From UBA3775 sp964584255 (GTDB lineage: Bacteria > Bacillota > Clostridia > Lachnospirales > Lachnospiraceae): a stretch of 64,000 nucleotides of DNA. Under the pieces are notes generated by a model. The model was not told the origin of the DNA and did no database searches. It saw nothing but the letters and a program-made list of their open reading frames with translations. Location of the stretch: contig CAZOZM010000003.1 of NCBI GenBank assembly GCA_964584255.1, positions 62,001 to 126,000 of the forward strand. Reading direction: 5' to 3'. Below, one piece after another: positions 8,888 through 17,393 of the stretch (position 1 is its first letter; every line of letters starts with the position of its first letter). The position numbers and the translations under genes are program-made.

Positions 8888-9760
8888 ATGAACGAATTAA
8901 AGCCTATTAAAGAAGGAAAAGTACGTGAAATCTATGATAATGGTGAAACCTTAATTATGGTTGCAACTGACAGAATAAGCTGCTTTGACGTAATACTTAA
9001 CAACACTATTACAAAAAAGGGAACTGTTCTTACTCAGATGTCAAAATTCTGGTTTGAAATGACAGAAGACATAATTCCAAACCATATGATTTCCGTAGAT
9101 GTAAATGATATGCCTGAGTTCTTCAGACAGGATAAATTTAACGGCAACTCAATGCTTTGCCGTAAATTAAACATGCTTCCTGTTGAATGTATTGTCAGAG
9201 GTTATATCACCGGCAGCGGTTGGGCCAGCTACAAAGAAAATGGTACCGTTTGCGGAATCAAGCTTCCAGAAGGCCTTAAAGAATCCGATAAGCTTCCTGA
9301 GCCTATCTATACACCATCAACAAAAGCTGAAATCGGCGACCATGATGAAAATATCTCATATGAACAGAGCATAGACTATCTCGAAAAGAGATTTCCCGGA
9401 AAAGGTGAAGAATATGCTTCAAAACTCCGTGACTATACTATTGCCCTTTACAAAAAATGTGCAGAATATGCTCTTTCTAAAGGCATCATTATAGCTGATA
9501 CAAAATTCGAATTTGGTCTTGATGAAGACGGAAACATCGTTCTCGGTGATGAAATGCTCACTCCTGATTCTTCACGTTTCTGGCCTGCAGAAGGTTATGA
9601 AGCAGGACATGGACAGCCATCTTTCGACAAGCAGTTTGCAAGAGACTGGCTCAAAGCTAATCCTGATAACGATTGGACTCTTCCTGAGGACATTGCGAAC
9701 AAAACAATTGCTAAGTATTTACAGGGTTATGAACTTCTTACCGGAAGCAAACTCATGTAA
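8888..9760 (+). CDS. purC: Phosphoribosylaminoimidazole-succinocarboxamide synthase (SAICAR synthetase)
   Basis: This 290-aa enzyme joins CAIR and aspartate with ATP in step 8 of purine synthesis. Family features include the N-terminal KVREIYD stretch, ATDRISCFDVIL, ECIVRGYITGSGW, and the C-terminal KFEFGLDEDGNIVLGDEMLTPDSSRF-type region with its nucleotide and metal ligands. The length fits the roughly 290-residue form of the family. ACGAGGTGCAGGA before ATG 8888 and a promoter just upstream fix the start. The gene is monocistronic, ending at a strong terminator, with no other pur genes in the window. Confidence 0.95.
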   Translation: MNELKPIKEGKVREIYDNGETLIMVATDRISCFDVILNNTITKKGTVLTQMSKFWFEMTEDIIPNHMISVDVNDMPEFFRQDKFNGNSMLCRKLNMLPVECIVRGYITGSGWASYKENGTVCGIKLPEGLKESDKLPEPIYTPSTKAEIGDHDENISYEQSIDYLEKRFPGKGEEYASKLRDYTIALYKKCAEYALSKGIIIADTKFEFGLDEDGNIVLGDEMLTPDSSRFWPAEGYEAGHGQPSFDKQFARDWLKANPDNDWTLPEDIANKTIAKYLQGYELLTGSKLM

Positions 9761-9788
9761 TTTTATTCATTTACAATTCCTTTTCAAA

Positions 9789-9856
9789 TAAAAAGCCCAT
9801 CCCTATAATGATTTCTCCTGCAAAACGGAAATTGTCATTATGGAATGGGCTTTTTA
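9789..9856 (+). terminator. Terminator of purC
   Basis: AAAAAGCCCATCCCTATAATGA pairs with TCATTATGGAATGGGCTTTTT across a loop of about 25 nt. The T run gives a rho-independent terminator. Confidence 0.88.
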
Positions 9857-10004
9857 TTTGTATCTTAAAGCCGGGGCCTGAGCATTCTCCATTCGTTGCC
9901 ATTTACGAACAGTCACCCTGAATGCCGCTTTAGAAATCTCTTCCGGCTTTTCAGGATAAATACCATTCCTACATTTACATACATTTTCTTCTTATAAGAA
10001 CAGC

Positions 10005-10046
10005 GCATAAAAATACCCTCCTTACCGGATATCCGGTAAAGAGGGT
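10005..10046 (-). terminator. Terminator of the biotin decarboxylase operon
   Basis: A nearly perfect 32-bp palindrome (10015-10046, ACCCTC...GAGGGT around TACCGGATATCCGGTA) is followed on the minus strand by ATTTTTAT. It sits about 60 bp after the last gene of the operon. Confidence 0.85.
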
Positions 10047-10108
10047 ACATACCATAAATTCCTTTGTCTTTTATAAATACCGACTTTAAAATATCGTACT
10101 TATCTGAC

Positions 10109-11503
10109 TTATACAGGATATGCTCCTGCCTTTGTATCTGCTGCAGATACATCAACCTTTTCCTGCTGTGCCTGACGGTACTTGAAGAAATCCGTAGCAA
10201 CCTGTGGGAAAAGAGCATAGGAAAGAACATCTTCTTCCTGCTGAATCCATTCTTTGCACTCTTCTCTGAATTTTGGAAGCTGTGCAGGAATCTTATCAGC
10301 CGGACGACATGTAATAGGCTCTACATCGCCAATACACTTCTTCTGAACTTCCTTATTGAAAGGCTTGATTGTCTGACCAAATTCACCCATAAGAATCTTC
10401 TTGGATTCCTTTGTTACCATCTTGTAACGTTCTCCCTGAAGAACATTAAGAACTGCCTGTGTACCTACAATCTGTGAAGAAGGAGTTACTAAAGGCGGCT
10501 CACCGAAGTCCTTACGAACTCTTGGAACTTCCTCAAGAACTGCCTGATATTTATCTTCAGCATGAGCTTCCTTAAGCTGTGATACGAGGTTTGAAAGCAT
10601 TCCACCCGGAACCTGATACATAAGGGTATTGATATTTACACCAAGAACCTTTGTATTAAGAAGACCGCTCTTAAGTACTTCTTCACGATATGGAGCGAAA
10701 TACTCACCAATTTCCTTTAAGAGGGCTGCATCATAGCCTGTATCATACTCTGTTCCTCTGAAAGTCTCAACCATAACTTCTGTTGCCGGCTGTGATGTAC
10801 CAAGTGCAAGTGGTGACATTGCACAGTCAATGATATCACATCCTGCTTCTACTGCCTTCATATAAGTCATTGAAGCAACACCGGAAGTATAATGTGTATG
10901 AAGCTGAATAGGAAGATTTGAACCTTCTTTTAACGCTTTAACAAGCTTTGTTGCTTCATATGGAACTAAAAGACCTGCCATATCCTTGATACAAATGGAA
11001 TCAGCTCCCATTTCTTCAATCTTCTTAGCAGTATTCTTCCAATAATCAAGTGTATATGCATCTCCAAGAGTATAGCAAAGTGCTATCTGAGCATGTCCGC
11101 CCTCTTTCTTACATGCATTTACTGCTGTCTCAAGGTTTCTGAGATCGTTAAGGCAGTCGAAGATTCTGAGAATGTCAATACCGTTTGCAATTGACTTCTG
11201 AACGAAATATTCAACTACATCATCTGCATAATGATTGTATCCAAGGATGTTCTGACCTCTGAAGAGCATCTGTGTCTTTGTATTCTTAAGACCTGATCTT
11301 ATCTTACGAAGTCTTTCCCATGGATCTTCCTTTAAGAATCTGAGGCATGCATCAAATGTTGCACCACCCCAGCACTCAATTGAGTGATATCCAACCTGAT
11401 CCATCTTGTCAAGAATAGGAAGCATAAGATCTGTTGGCATTCTTGTTGCAATTAAAGACTGATGTGCATCACGAAGCACTGTCTCTGTTATTTTAACACC
11501 CAT
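10109..11503 (-). CDS. Oxaloacetate decarboxylase alpha / transcarboxylase 5S-type carboxyltransferase
   Basis: This 464-aa biotin-dependent carboxyltransferase has a TIM-barrel DRE fold. It carries TETVLRDAHQSL near the N-terminus, the RIFDCLNDLRN stretch, and the metal-binding HTHYTSG. In the family, such proteins move CO2 between oxaloacetate/pyruvate and carrier biotin. The C-terminal biotinyl domain of classical OadA (about 590 aa) is absent; a separate carrier is encoded upstream. GGAGG lies 8 nt before ATG 11503, so the in-frame TTG at 11518 is not the start. It is the last gene of the operon. Confidence 0.88.
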   Translation of the reverse strand: MGVKITETVLRDAHQSLIATRMPTDLMLPILDKMDQVGYHSIECWGGATFDACLRFLKEDPWERLRKIRSGLKNTKTQMLFRGQNILGYNHYADDVVEYFVQKSIANGIDILRIFDCLNDLRNLETAVNACKKEGGHAQIALCYTLGDAYTLDYWKNTAKKIEEMGADSICIKDMAGLLVPYEATKLVKALKEGSNLPIQLHTHYTSGVASMTYMKAVEAGCDIIDCAMSPLALGTSQPATEVMVETFRGTEYDTGYDAALLKEIGEYFAPYREEVLKSGLLNTKVLGVNINTLMYQVPGGMLSNLVSQLKEAHAEDKYQAVLEEVPRVRKDFGEPPLVTPSSQIVGTQAVLNVLQGERYKMVTKESKKILMGEFGQTIKPFNKEVQKKCIGDVEPITCRPADKIPAQLPKFREECKEWIQQEEDVLSYALFPQVATDFFKYRQAQQEKVDVSAADTKAGAYPV

Positions 11504-11545
11504 TGTGTTTACCTCCAAAAAATAAATAACATGTTACTATGACTG

Positions 11546-13027
11546 TTATACACCGAATACAGCCATAAACACACCTGCTGCAACTGCAGTACCGATAACA
11601 CCGGCTACGTTAGGTCCCATTGCATGCATGAGAAGGAAGTTTGTAGGATCCTCTTCTGCACCAACCTTCTGGGAAACCCTGGCAGCCATAGGAACAGCTG
11701 ATACACCTGCAGAACCGATAAGCGGATTAACACCACCATGTGTTGCCTTACACATAATCTTACCAATGAGGACACCACCTGCTGTTCCGATTGCGAAAGC
11801 AATGAGTCCGAGAAGAACAATCTTAATTGTTGTCCACTGTAAGAATGCCTGTGCACTTGTTGTTGCACCAACTGATGTTCCAAGTAAGATAACAACGATA
11901 TACATCATTGCATTTGAAGCTGTTTCCGTGAGCTGTTTTACAACGCCTGATTCCTTGAAAAGGTTACCAAGCATTAAGCATCCGATAAGAGGAGCAGTAT
12001 CCGGAAGGATAAGTACAACAACTACCGTTACTACTACAGGGAAGAGAATTCTTTCAAGTTTTGTAACAGGTCTGAGCTGATCCATCTTAATCTTACGCTC
12101 TTCCTTAGTTGTAAGAAGCTTCATGATAGGTGGCTGGATAATCGGAACGAGTGACATATATGAGTATGCAGCAACTGCAATAGGTCCCATAAGTGCTGTC
12201 TGTCCAAGTTTTCCTGCAAGGAATATTGATGTAGGACCGTCCGCACCACCGATAATTGAAACTGCTGCTGCCTGAGCATCAGTAAATCCAAGAAGGATGG
12301 CAAAAATGTATGCCGTAAAGATACCGAGCTGTGCAGCTGCACCAAGAAGGAAGCTCTTTGGATTTGCAATAAGAGGAGCGAAATCCGTCATGGCACCTAC
12401 ACCCATGAAAATAAGACATGGAAGAATTGACCATTCATCAAGCATAAAGAAATAGTAAAGAATACCACCGTTTGTATTGCTTGTCTTTTCGTAAGATGCA
12501 CCTTCTACGGAAATGTTGTTCTGCATGTTATTATACTTTTCAGAACCCACATTTTCAACGATAACAGTGTTGCCGTCTTCTGCCTCATAGACATAGTTTT
12601 TATATAAACCAATCTTTTCAGCTTCAATATTGTTGTCTTTCTTTACATCTTCTTCGGTATATTCATTACCTTCACTGTCAAGATAAACAACCTCATATTC
12701 AACTTCCTTCATCTCGCCGTCAATTTTATACTTCATTGTACATTTATCTTTGCTTGTGACTGTAACTGAAGCAATCTGATGATCAACGGATTCCGCACTT
12801 TCATAAAAAGCATATGTTGTGCTTGGTTCCGATGCAATTGACGGATACATGTTTACAAGAAGCATACCGAATGAAATCGGTACAAGAAGAAGTGGCTCAT
12901 AGCCCTTCGCAATTGCAAGATAAAGGAAGATAAAAGCTACTAAAATCATTATCCAGTTGCCCCAATAAAGCTGTGCAAAGCCCGATGACTTAGCAAGATA
13001 CGCAACTGTATCGATAATATAATCCAT
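11546..13027 (-). CDS. Sodium-translocating decarboxylase beta subunit with an extra extracytoplasmic domain
   Basis: This 493-aa membrane protein carries the OadB/MmdB/GcdB signatures: VGAMTDFAPLIANP, GGADGPTSIFLAGKLGQ with the functionally important Asp, a C-terminal NPLIGSAGVSAVPMAARV, and FLLMHAMGPNVAG. Beta subunits decarboxylate carboxybiotin and export sodium ions. Family members usually have about 375-430 residues. Here a hydrophilic, acidic, Tyr/Asn/Val-rich insertion (about residues 66-188) sits between the first hydrophobic segments and the conserved core, presumably outside the membrane. GGAGGTAAAAACA precedes the ATG. Confidence 0.9.
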   Translation of the reverse strand: MDYIIDTVAYLAKSSGFAQLYWGNWIMILVAFIFLYLAIAKGYEPLLLVPISFGMLLVNMYPSIASEPSTTYAFYESAESVDHQIASVTVTSKDKCTMKYKIDGEMKEVEYEVVYLDSEGNEYTEEDVKKDNNIEAEKIGLYKNYVYEAEDGNTVIVENVGSEKYNNMQNNISVEGASYEKTSNTNGGILYYFFMLDEWSILPCLIFMGVGAMTDFAPLIANPKSFLLGAAAQLGIFTAYIFAILLGFTDAQAAAVSIIGGADGPTSIFLAGKLGQTALMGPIAVAAYSYMSLVPIIQPPIMKLLTTKEERKIKMDQLRPVTKLERILFPVVVTVVVVLILPDTAPLIGCLMLGNLFKESGVVKQLTETASNAMMYIVVILLGTSVGATTSAQAFLQWTTIKIVLLGLIAFAIGTAGGVLIGKIMCKATHGGVNPLIGSAGVSAVPMAARVSQKVGAEEDPTNFLLMHAMGPNVAGVIGTAVAAGVFMAVFGV

Positions 13028-13065
13028 TGTTTTTACCTCCGTAAGCTGTTTCTATAAGTTTGTCA

Positions 13066-13428
13066 TTAATTCATTGTTGCAAGAACATCGCCTGCTTCAA
13101 CTGCCTGACCAACTGAAACATTTACGGATGCAAGAGTTCCATCCTGTGGAGCTACGATTTCATTTTCCATCTTCATAGCTTCAAGAATAATAACCACATC
13201 ACCCTTCTTAACTGCTGTACCTGCTGCAACAGGTGTCTTTAAAATCTTACCAGGCATTGGGGATGTAATCTTAACACCACCCTGTGCACCTGCAGGAACT
13301 GCTGCTTTCTTTGGTGCTGCTTTCTTTGGTGCTGCAGGAGATGCTGCCGGTGCTACTGCTGAGCCTTCTCCTTCTTCAACACAAACATCATAAACTGTTC
13401 CGTTTACGGTAATTGTATAATTTTTCAT
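13066..13428 (-). CDS. Biotin carrier protein (decarboxylase gamma/transcarboxylase 1.3S type)
   Basis: This 120-aa protein has a short N-terminal domain, an Ala/Pro/Lys linker (about residues 25-50) with a repeated PKKAA unit, and a C-terminal biotinyl domain with EAMKMENE. Lys86 is the biotin attachment site. It shuttles CO2 between the two carboxyltransferases and the membrane pump. AGGAGG lies 8 nt before ATG 13428; the in-frame TTG six bases earlier is too close to it. Confidence 0.92.
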   Translation of the reverse strand: MKNYTITVNGTVYDVCVEEGEGSAVAPAASPAAPKKAAPKKAAVPAGAQGGVKITSPMPGKILKTPVAAGTAVKKGDVVIILEAMKMENEIVAPQDGTLASVNVSVGQAVEAGDVLATMN

Positions 13429-13442
13429 TATCAAATCCTCCT

Positions 13443-13802
13443 TTAGGCATTAATCCACTGTTTTTTGTTTCTCTTTTTTATTGAACGGACAACCAGGCCA
13501 TCTGCCGGGATGGTTCCGCCCATTTCTTCTTCGTATGCCTCAATAGCTGCCATAATAACCGCAACAATTTCAAGGTCATCCGTAACATCCTCTTCTTCAA
13601 CTGCTGCAGGTGCTGCCGGTGCAGCTTCAGTAGCCTTAACTTCCTTAGACTTACCGAAAACATTAACGTACTTCAGAAGACCGATTATAAAACTGATTAC
13701 TATAAGTACGATGAAAACAATTCCGATTCCAAGTATGGTATTAAGACCTGCCTGTCCCATAACCTCTGAAGAAACGAGGGTAACTGATGCTGTTTTAATC
13801 AT
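13443..13802 (-). CDS. OadG-family small membrane subunit
   Basis: This 119-aa protein has one hydrophobic segment (about residues 20-45), then an Ala/Pro/Glu linker (AAPAAPAAVEEE) and a C-terminal part EIVAVIMAAIEAYEE that matches OadG/MmdD-type subunits. Those subunits anchor and assemble the sodium-pump decarboxylase. It lies between the 12S-type transferase and the carrier gene, with 12-14 bp gaps, which supports one complex. Confidence 0.85.
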   Translation of the reverse strand: MIKTASVTLVSSEVMGQAGLNTILGIGIVFIVLIVISFIIGLLKYVNVFGKSKEVKATEAAPAAPAAVEEEDVTDDLEIVAVIMAAIEAYEEEMGGTIPADGLVVRSIKKRNKKQWINA

Positions 13803-13814
13803 AAGCCCACCTCA

Positions 13815-15263
13815 CTAAACTGTTCCATGTTTCTTAGCAGGACGCTCTTCTCTTTTTGTATAAAGCATTTCAAGAGCATAAATAAGCTGCTTTCTTACTT
13901 CATCACCTGAAATTATTGAATCAACATAACCGCGCTTTGCTGCATTTTCTGAAGCAAGATGATTATTTCTGTATTCAGCAGTTTTTTCATTCTTGAAAGC
14001 TGCCTTATCTGCCGCTTCATCAATTTCATTGCTGTAGATAATCTGAACAGCAAGATTTGCATCCATAGGACCAACTTCCGTATTTTCAAGAGCGAATACA
14101 AAATCTGCGCCTGTTGATTTTGAATTCATTGCAAGATAAGCACTTCCTAAAGCTTTGCCTGTTACAATATTAACCTTTGGAACTGTTGCACTCGCAAAAG
14201 CATATGTAAGTTTTGCAGCCGCAATGCTGACATTCTTTGCTTCTGACATTGAAGAAGCATATCCTGTAACATTTGTAAGGGATACAACAGGAATTGAAAA
14301 AGCATCACAGAACTTAACAAACTCAGCCGCCTTATAACAGCCTGCTGTTGTTAAAGCTGCATCATACTTCTTAACCGCCTTACCATTTTCATCATTTATT
14401 GCTGTACGGTTAGCAACGACACCTACCGTACTGCCATCAAGCTTTATAAGACCACAGTACATTTCAGGTGCATATGCCGCCTTAATCTCAAGAGCCGCAC
14501 CATTATCTGCAATATCTGCTACCGCTTCCGCAACATCTGCAAGTTCTGCAGTAAATGCAGGAAGTTCACGATTGAGATCATCATTGCTGATTACTTCTGC
14601 ATCATCTTCATTGTTAGATGGAAGTAAATCAACAAGTGTACGGATACGATTAAGTGATGCAACCTCATCTTCATCAACGAAATCTACAGTACCGCTCTTA
14701 GAAGCGAAATCAGCTGATGCAGTATCACATTTATCAACATTATTGCCTTCTACCGCATTTGGTGTGTTAGCAAATAATTTTCCTTCTTTTGTCATAAATA
14801 CATAGTCACTAAGACCTGCAAGTACTGAGCATCCGCCTCCACAGAATCCGTAAACTGCGGTAATCTGAGGAATAACTCCCGATGCAAGTGACTGCTTTGC
14901 ATAAATGGCACCGAATGCTTCAAGTGCATCTGTAGACTCCTGAAGTCTCATTCCTGTACTGTCAAGGATTGCGATTACAGGCACACCTGTCTTCATGGCC
15001 TTATCATATAAAGCCACAATTTTCTTTGCGTGCATTTCACCGATACTTCCTCCAAGTACGGCAGCATCCTGGCTATAAACGTATACAGGTTTTTCATTAA
15101 TAAGACCATAGCCTGTAATAACGCCGTCTCCCGGAGCTTCAATCTGCTGCATGTTAAAATCAGTATTTCTCTTTGTTACAAGAGATCCGATTTCAACAAA
15201 ACTGTTCTCGTCAAGCAAGGTTTCAATTCTTTCTCTTGCTGACAATTTTGCTGTATTACTCAT
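13815..15263 (-). CDS. Acyl-CoA carboxyltransferase (MmdA/transcarboxylase 12S type)
   Basis: This 482-aa crotonase-fold carboxyltransferase starts with LSARERIETLLDENSFVEIG. It contains SQDAAVLGGSIGEMHAKKI, YGFCGGGCSVLAGLSDYVFM and the C-terminal GSAYLAMNSKSTGADFVFA region. Relatives transfer CO2 between (methyl)malonyl-CoA or other acyl-CoAs and biotin. It is somewhat shorter and more divergent than classical MmdA (about 510 aa), so the acyl-CoA substrate is not certain. It is the first gene of the operon and has a consensus ribosome site, GGAGGGCTGGAA. Confidence 0.87.
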   Translation of the reverse strand: MSNTAKLSARERIETLLDENSFVEIGSLVTKRNTDFNMQQIEAPGDGVITGYGLINEKPVYVYSQDAAVLGGSIGEMHAKKIVALYDKAMKTGVPVIAILDSTGMRLQESTDALEAFGAIYAKQSLASGVIPQITAVYGFCGGGCSVLAGLSDYVFMTKEGKLFANTPNAVEGNNVDKCDTASADFASKSGTVDFVDEDEVASLNRIRTLVDLLPSNNEDDAEVISNDDLNRELPAFTAELADVAEAVADIADNGAALEIKAAYAPEMYCGLIKLDGSTVGVVANRTAINDENGKAVKKYDAALTTAGCYKAAEFVKFCDAFSIPVVSLTNVTGYASSMSEAKNVSIAAAKLTYAFASATVPKVNIVTGKALGSAYLAMNSKSTGADFVFALENTEVGPMDANLAVQIIYSNEIDEAADKAAFKNEKTAEYRNNHLASENAAKRGYVDSIISGDEVRKQLIYALEMLYTKREERPAKKHGTV

Positions 15264-15331
15264 TTCCAGCCCTCCGTTACTTTATTTGCATTAAATTGTC
15301 AATATAATGTTTGCAATTTACACCGATTAAT

Positions 15332-15360
15332 ATTATACTCTCAAACTCTGTATAAAACAA
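15332..15360 (-). promoter_or_regulatory. Predicted promoter of the biotin decarboxylase operon
   Basis: On the minus strand TTGTTT (15355-15360), 17 bp and TATAAT (15332-15337) form a promoter. Just downstream, an inverted repeat TAAATTG/CAATTTA (15292-15298 and 15314-15320) covers the expected start of the transcript and could be an operator. Confidence 0.5.
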
Positions 15361-15389
15361 CCAAAAAATGCCACATTTTACAGCTTTTG

Positions 15390-15422
15390 CTACAAAAAAA
15401 CCGGAGTCCTAACGACTCCGGT
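15390..15422 (-). terminator. Terminator of recA-recX
   Basis: A perfect 9-bp stem, ACCGGAGTC/GACTCCGGT (15400-15408 and 15414-15422), has a 5-nt loop and is followed on the minus strand by seven T. Confidence 0.9.
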
Positions 15423-15425
15423 TTT

Positions 15426-16115
15426 TTATTCAGCCAGGCTGTAAAAATAATCTGATACACATTTCCTTATGTCACTGTAGTTAAAACCGTCTCTTAACAG
15501 GGACTGTATCACCTTCGTAATTTTCGCCGAATTATTTTCATCCTCCGGTTTTAATTTACGCTTTAATATCTTATTTATTGCTTCTTCTTTGATTTCTCCT
15601 TCCGAAATGCCTAATTGGGAATGCTCTTCAGAAACAAGTTCAAAAGCTTCATTAATATCAGACTTTGATACTCCCTTAATCATAAGCTGATTCTCGATAT
15701 AATTACGGCTTTTTGACTTTTCCCTCATTCGTATAAAGTTGAGAGCATATCTTACATCACTGAGATAGTTAAATGACGATATGTAATTGATAATCTCTTC
15801 ACAATCCTCCGATGAATAACCGGAAGTGTCCAACTTACGTCTCAGCGAAGCAACAGTGTAATCTCTGTCAGAAAGCAGGGAAAGTGCATATTTTTTTCCT
15901 CTGGGAAGAATTATTTCTTCACGGATACTTTCAAACGTCTCGTTTTTTACAGGTACTGAAATTCCATCCTGAATTCCGTCAGACTGAAGCACGTTGACAA
16001 GATCCCCAAGTCCGCAGCCTCTCAATTCGGAAACAGTCATAAAGAAACTATACTCACCATCAATAAAAAATCTAAATTTTTGTTTTCCCTTTCTCTCTAT
16101 TCCGGTGATTAACAT
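15426..16115 (-). CDS. recX: Regulatory protein RecX
   Basis: This 229-aa, highly charged helical protein shows RecX repeats: ALSLLSDRDYTVASLRRKLD, then INYISSFNYLSDVRYALNFI and RNYIENQLMIKGVS. RecX binds RecA filaments and limits their activity. It starts 20 bp after recA and shares the transcript and terminator, the usual pairing that keeps RecX made in step with RecA during the SOS response. GGAGAGAGAAT precedes the ATG. Confidence 0.9.
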   Translation of the reverse strand: MLITGIERKGKQKFRFFIDGEYSFFMTVSELRGCGLGDLVNVLQSDGIQDGISVPVKNETFESIREEIILPRGKKYALSLLSDRDYTVASLRRKLDTSGYSSEDCEEIINYISSFNYLSDVRYALNFIRMREKSKSRNYIENQLMIKGVSKSDINEAFELVSEEHSQLGISEGEIKEEAINKILKRKLKPEDENNSAKITKVIQSLLRDGFNYSDIRKCVSDYFYSLAE

Positions 16116-16135
16116 ATTCTCTCTCCGTTAAATGA

Positions 16136-17164
16136 TTACTCTGCTTCCGTAGTTTCCGGCATTGAAACAAGCGGCATGTCATAAAGTTCTCTTATCTTGT
16201 TTTCAACCTCATAAAGCATCTCGCTGTTGGACTGAAGATAAATCTTTGTATTTTCTCTTCCCTGACCAATCTTCTGACCGTTGTATGAGAACCAGGCACC
16301 CGACTTATCAATTATGTTGTTCTCAACTGCCATATCAAGAACATCGCCTTCACGGCTTATACCTTTTCCGAACATTATATCAAATTCTGCTTCTCTGAAA
16401 GGTGGAGCAACCTTGTTCTTAACTATCTTAACCCTTGTCCTGTTTCCGACAACTTCTCCGCTCATTTTAAGAGACTCAATTCTTCTTACATCCATTCTGA
16501 CGGATGAATAGAACTTAAGCGCACGACCACCGGTTGTTGTTTCCGGATTACCGAACATTACACCAACCTTTTCACGAAGCTGGTTGATGAAAATTACAGT
16601 ACAGTTTGTTCTGCTTATTACACCGGTAAGTTTTCTGAGCGCCTGTGACATCAGTCTTGCCTGAAGTCCGACATGCGAATCACCCATATCTCCGTCAATT
16701 TCAGCCTTTGGTACAAGAGCTGCAACAGAGTCTACGATAACAATGTCAATAGCTCCTGATCTTACAAGAGTTTCCGTGATTTCAAGTGCCTGCTCTCCGT
16801 TATCAGGCTGTGAAATATAAAGATTGTCAATATCTACGCCGATATTTGCAGCATAATTAGGATCAAGTGCGTGCTCTGCATCAATAAATCCGGCAATACC
16901 GCCTCTTTTCTGAACCTCAGCAACGCAATGAAGCGCAACAGTCGTCTTACCACTTGATTCAGGTCCGTAGATTTCAATTACTCTTCCCTTTGGAAGTCCG
17001 CCGATTCCAAGAGCAACGTCAAGGCTGAGTGCTCCGGTCGGTGTTGACTGGATAGACGTATCTTTGGTTCTGTCTCCCAATTTCATTATAGAACCTTTTC
17101 CGTATGATTTATCAATTTGTGACAAAGCCGCTTCAAGGGCTTTCTTTTTTTCTTCAGCTACCAT
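16136..17164 (-). CDS. recA: Recombinase RecA
   Basis: This 342-aa protein starts MVAEEKKKALEAALSQIDKSYGKGSIM. It has Walker A GPESSGKTT, IVIVDSVAALVP for Walker B, and the FINQLREKVGVMFGNPETTTGG L2 loop region. It forms filaments on single-stranded DNA for homologous recombination and activates LexA self-cleavage. GGAGG lies 5 nt before ATG 17164. The longer in-frame starts (ATG 17176, GTG 17248) lack correctly spaced sites, and the GTG lies upstream of the promoter. It is expressed with recX. Confidence 0.97.
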   Translation of the reverse strand: MVAEEKKKALEAALSQIDKSYGKGSIMKLGDRTKDTSIQSTPTGALSLDVALGIGGLPKGRVIEIYGPESSGKTTVALHCVAEVQKRGGIAGFIDAEHALDPNYAANIGVDIDNLYISQPDNGEQALEITETLVRSGAIDIVIVDSVAALVPKAEIDGDMGDSHVGLQARLMSQALRKLTGVISRTNCTVIFINQLREKVGVMFGNPETTTGGRALKFYSSVRMDVRRIESLKMSGEVVGNRTRVKIVKNKVAPPFREAEFDIMFGKGISREGDVLDMAVENNIIDKSGAWFSYNGQKIGQGRENTKIYLQSNSEMLYEVENKIRELYDMPLVSMPETTEAE

Positions 17165-17196
17165 TTCTTCCTCCATAAAGTCTGTTCGATTCTCCT

Positions 17197-17210
17197 CGAA
17201 CACATGTTCT
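17197..17210 (-). promoter_or_regulatory. LexA (SOS) box
   Basis: CGAACACATGTTCT fits the Gram-positive LexA site (GAAC-N4-GTTC core, both half-sites intact). It starts 6 bp downstream of the recA -10 box, where bound LexA would block transcription start. Confidence 0.88.
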
Positions 17211-17216
17211 GATAAT

Positions 17217-17245
17217 AAGATACCACAGGAACAAATTTTCGTCAA
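17217..17245 (-). promoter_or_regulatory. recA promoter
   Basis: On the minus strand TTGACG (17240-17245), 17 bp and TATCTT (17217-17222). Confidence 0.75.
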
Positions 17246-17393
17246 CACTTATTGCTCTTTATCGACATAGAAAAATCTACATATTTTTGTGCAATCTGAC
17301 ATATTTCCCCACACCACCCGATTACGGATGTCAACACCCGAAAACTGCTGCTGCCTTTACCGTCGAATAATTTTTTGAATTTCTTCTTAAATC

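Noticed and set aside
9854..10004. Minus-strand open stretch of about 46 codons after the decarboxylase operon terminator
   Set aside because: The peptide (containing PEKPEEISKAAFRVTVRKWQ) looks protein-like, but no start codon or ribosome site exists and it ends inside the purC terminator. At most it is a gene remnant.
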